From: Campylobacteraceae bacterium
GTDB taxonomy: Bacteria > Campylobacterota > Campylobacteria > Campylobacterales > Sulfurospirillaceae
Length of the DNA: 7,733 nt
Assembly: GCA_019162915.1 (NCBI GenBank)
Contig: JAFLKZ010000123.1
Location: forward strand, 1-7,733
Direction of reading: 5' to 3'
The notes under the pieces are model-generated. The model ran no database searches. It saw only the letters and a program-made list of their open reading frames with translations, and had not been told where the DNA came from. Of the stretch, positions 6,491 to 7,733 are shown piece after piece (the stretch's first letter is position 1; the number at the start of each line of letters is the position of its first letter). The position numbers and the translations under genes were made by a program.

Positions 6491-7199
6491 AGTTCAAAAT
6501 TTAAAAAAAGTTATCAAAAAGACAGAGATTATCAAAGGGGTATCTCTAGATGTTAAAAGTGGTGAAGTTGTAGGACTTCTAGGACCCAATGGAGCCGGTA
6601 AAACAACGATGTTTTATATGATATGTGGATTAATTTCTCCCACAGAGGGCGAAATATACTTTGATAATCAAAATGTTACCGAAATACCTTTACATGTAAG
6701 GGCAAAGCAAGGCATTGGCTATCTTCCGCAAGAGTCAAGTATTTTTAAAGACTTAAGTGTCGAAGAAAATATTATGCTTGCCGCTGAGATAGTTTATGCT
6801 GAAAAAGAAGATGCGCTAAAAAGAGTTGAAGAGCTCTTAAATCTTCTCAATATTGAGCCTATTCGAAAAAGAAATGGTGTGAGTTTGAGTGGAGGAGAGA
6901 GACGACGTTGTGAAATCGCAAGGTCTTTAGTACTACAACCAAAATTTTTACTTTTAGATGAACCATTTGCGGGTGTTGATCCTCTAGCCGTAGCAGATAT
7001 CCAAAGTATTGTGAGAGAACTTGCCAATCTTAAAATTGGCGTTTTAATCACAGACCACAATGTAAGAGAAACATTAGCTATCTGTGATAGGGCTTATGTA
7101 CTTAAAGATGGTGCTTTATTAGCCAGTGGAACCAGTGCAGAAGTCGCTCAAAACAAGTTAGTCAAAACGCATTACTTGGGCGAAGATTTTAGATTTTGA
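6477..7199 (+). CDS. lptB: lipopolysaccharide export ABC transporter ATP-binding protein LptB
   Basis: LptB is the cytoplasmic ATPase dimer that drives LPS extraction from the inner membrane through LptF-LptG. The 240 residues match E. coli (241) and are alignable end to end. They show Walker A GPNGAGKTT (36-44), the Q-loop in GYLPQESSIF (about 81-90), the ABC signature LSGGERRR (137-144), Walker B FLLLDEPFAGVDP (157-169), the switch histidine in ITDHNVRET (191-199) and the diagnostic end YLGEDFRF. The LPQ-SIF and DHNVRET motifs separate it from branched-chain amino-acid transporter ATPases. I place the start at ATG 6477 instead of the in-frame TTG at 6474; both follow AAGG (6464-6467), at 9 and 6 bases. 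It overlaps tsaE by 14 bases and precedes rpoN, an adjacency widespread in Proteobacteria. Confidence 0.96.
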   Translation: MHTLKVQNLKKVIKKTEIIKGVSLDVKSGEVVGLLGPNGAGKTTMFYMICGLISPTEGEIYFDNQNVTEIPLHVRAKQGIGYLPQESSIFKDLSVEENIMLAAEIVYAEKEDALKRVEELLNLLNIEPIRKRNGVSLSGGERRRCEIARSLVLQPKFLLLDEPFAGVDPLAVADIQSIVRELANLKIGVLITDHNVRETLAICDRAYVLKDGALLASGTSAEVAQNKLVKTHYLGEDFRF

Positions 7200-7219
7200 A
7201 CAAAACTAGGTAGATAATT

Positions 7220-7733
7220 TTGAAATTAAGAGTTTCAAGAACACAAACAACAAAACAGAAATTTTCATCAACATTGAGAAGTTGGCTGCCTATTCTTCAA
7301 TCAAATTTAGATACATTGGTTGAAACATTAGAACCATTTGTCCAAGAAAATCCTTTAATTAGTGTTAAGTCTGGATGTGAAAAAGCTGATGCAAAGTTTG
7401 AAAAGAAAAGTTTTTTTTCTCAAATTGCGAGAGATTCTGTATCTAGCACCATTGAAGCTTTAACGATAGATAGAAAATCACTTTTTCAAACCCTTCACGA
7501 ACAGATAAATCCTCCTCTTTTCCCGACTATTAAATCTCAAAATATCGCTTATGAAATTATTGAAAATATTAATTCTGAAGGATATTTTGATACTTCTTTT
7601 CTTCAAGACATGTCAACTAAATTGGGCGTTCAAGAGGAAGAAATAGAAAAAATTCGCCAACGTTTTTGTTATCTTGACCCACTAGGTATAGGAGCTATAG
7701 ATTTTAAAGAAGCATTTTTATTTCAGCTTGTAG
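7220..7733 (+). CDS. rpoN: RNA polymerase sigma-54 factor RpoN (partial, C-terminus cut by window edge)
   Basis: Sigma-54 directs RNA polymerase to -24/-12 promoters opened by AAA+ activators; in Campylobacterota it controls the middle (hook-basal body) flagellar genes. About 171 N-terminal codons are visible. Region I (about 1-45) has the Leu-rich LRSWLPILQSNLDTLVETLEPFVQENPLI. A charged linker (region II) follows, then the core-binding domain, ending with GYFDTSFLQDMSTKLGV and YLDPLGIGAIDFKEAFLFQL, which matches the family's FDPxGVGARNLQECLLLQL. The DNA-binding domain and RpoN box are off the window. The start is TTG at 7220: the frame is closed by TAG at 7211, no ATG is available before the conserved region, and AGG at 7208-7210 lies 9 bases upstream. 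The gene begins 20 bases after lptB. A T8 run at 7411-7418 lies in the linker. Confidence 0.95.
   Translation, partial: MKLRVSRTQTTKQKFSSTLRSWLPILQSNLDTLVETLEPFVQENPLISVKSGCEKADAKFEKKSFFSQIARDSVSSTIEALTIDRKSLFQTLHEQINPPLFPTIKSQNIAYEIIENINSEGYFDTSFLQDMSTKLGVQEEEIEKIRQRFCYLDPLGIGAIDFKEAFLFQLV

Noticed and set aside
7197..7222. Possible terminator between lptB and rpoN
   Set aside because: The 20-base gap has no GC-rich inverted repeat followed by a T run; it contains the rpoN ribosome-binding site instead.
1..7733. Mobile elements, CRISPR array, toxin-antitoxin or defence genes
   Set aside because: No transposase, direct-repeat array, attachment site or defence domain is visible; coding is dense and housekeeping throughout.

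Overview
The window looks like a housekeeping chromosomal segment from a low-GC member of the Campylobacterota (Epsilonproteobacteria), probably Sulfurospirillum-like or a related Campylobacterales. This rests on protein style (HslV starting MFEATT, an RpoN region I reading LRSWLPIL) and on gene order. From memory, the series era-hslU-hslV-rplI-argG // S4 protein-tsaE-lptB-rpoN closely resembles the Campylobacter jejuni chromosome. Genus assignment is inference.

Layout: two compact operons diverge from a single 140-bp gap (4694-4833). Leftward (minus strand), in transcription order, come argG (arginine biosynthesis), a small rhodanese-domain protein, rplI (ribosomal protein L9), hslV and hslU (HslVU protease) and era (ribosome assembly GTPase, cut by the left edge). 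Rightward (plus strand) come a small S4-domain RNA-binding protein resembling RqcP/Hsp15, a TrpD-family phosphoribosyltransferase, tsaE (tRNA t6A synthesis), lptB (LPS transport ATPase) and rpoN (sigma-54, cut by the right edge). Neighbouring genes overlap by 1-14 bases or are separated by 3-20 bases, so strong translational coupling is likely in both operons. The intergenic gap holds a good extended -10 promoter for the rightward operon, a weaker candidate for the leftward one, and a perfect 12-bp palindrome between them.

Theme: most products serve protein synthesis and quality control (L9, Era, TsaE, the S4 protein, HslVU), with arginine and tryptophan enzymes, an LPS transporter ATPase and an alternative sigma factor in the same units. 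I see no mobile element, CRISPR array, tRNA, rRNA or prophage. I do not see an undescribed system. The points most worth a second look are the TrpD homologue with a changed anthranilate-site motif outside a visible trp operon, the RqcP-like S4 protein, the HslV propeptide, the rhodanese inserted between argG and rplI, and the T8 tract in rpoN.
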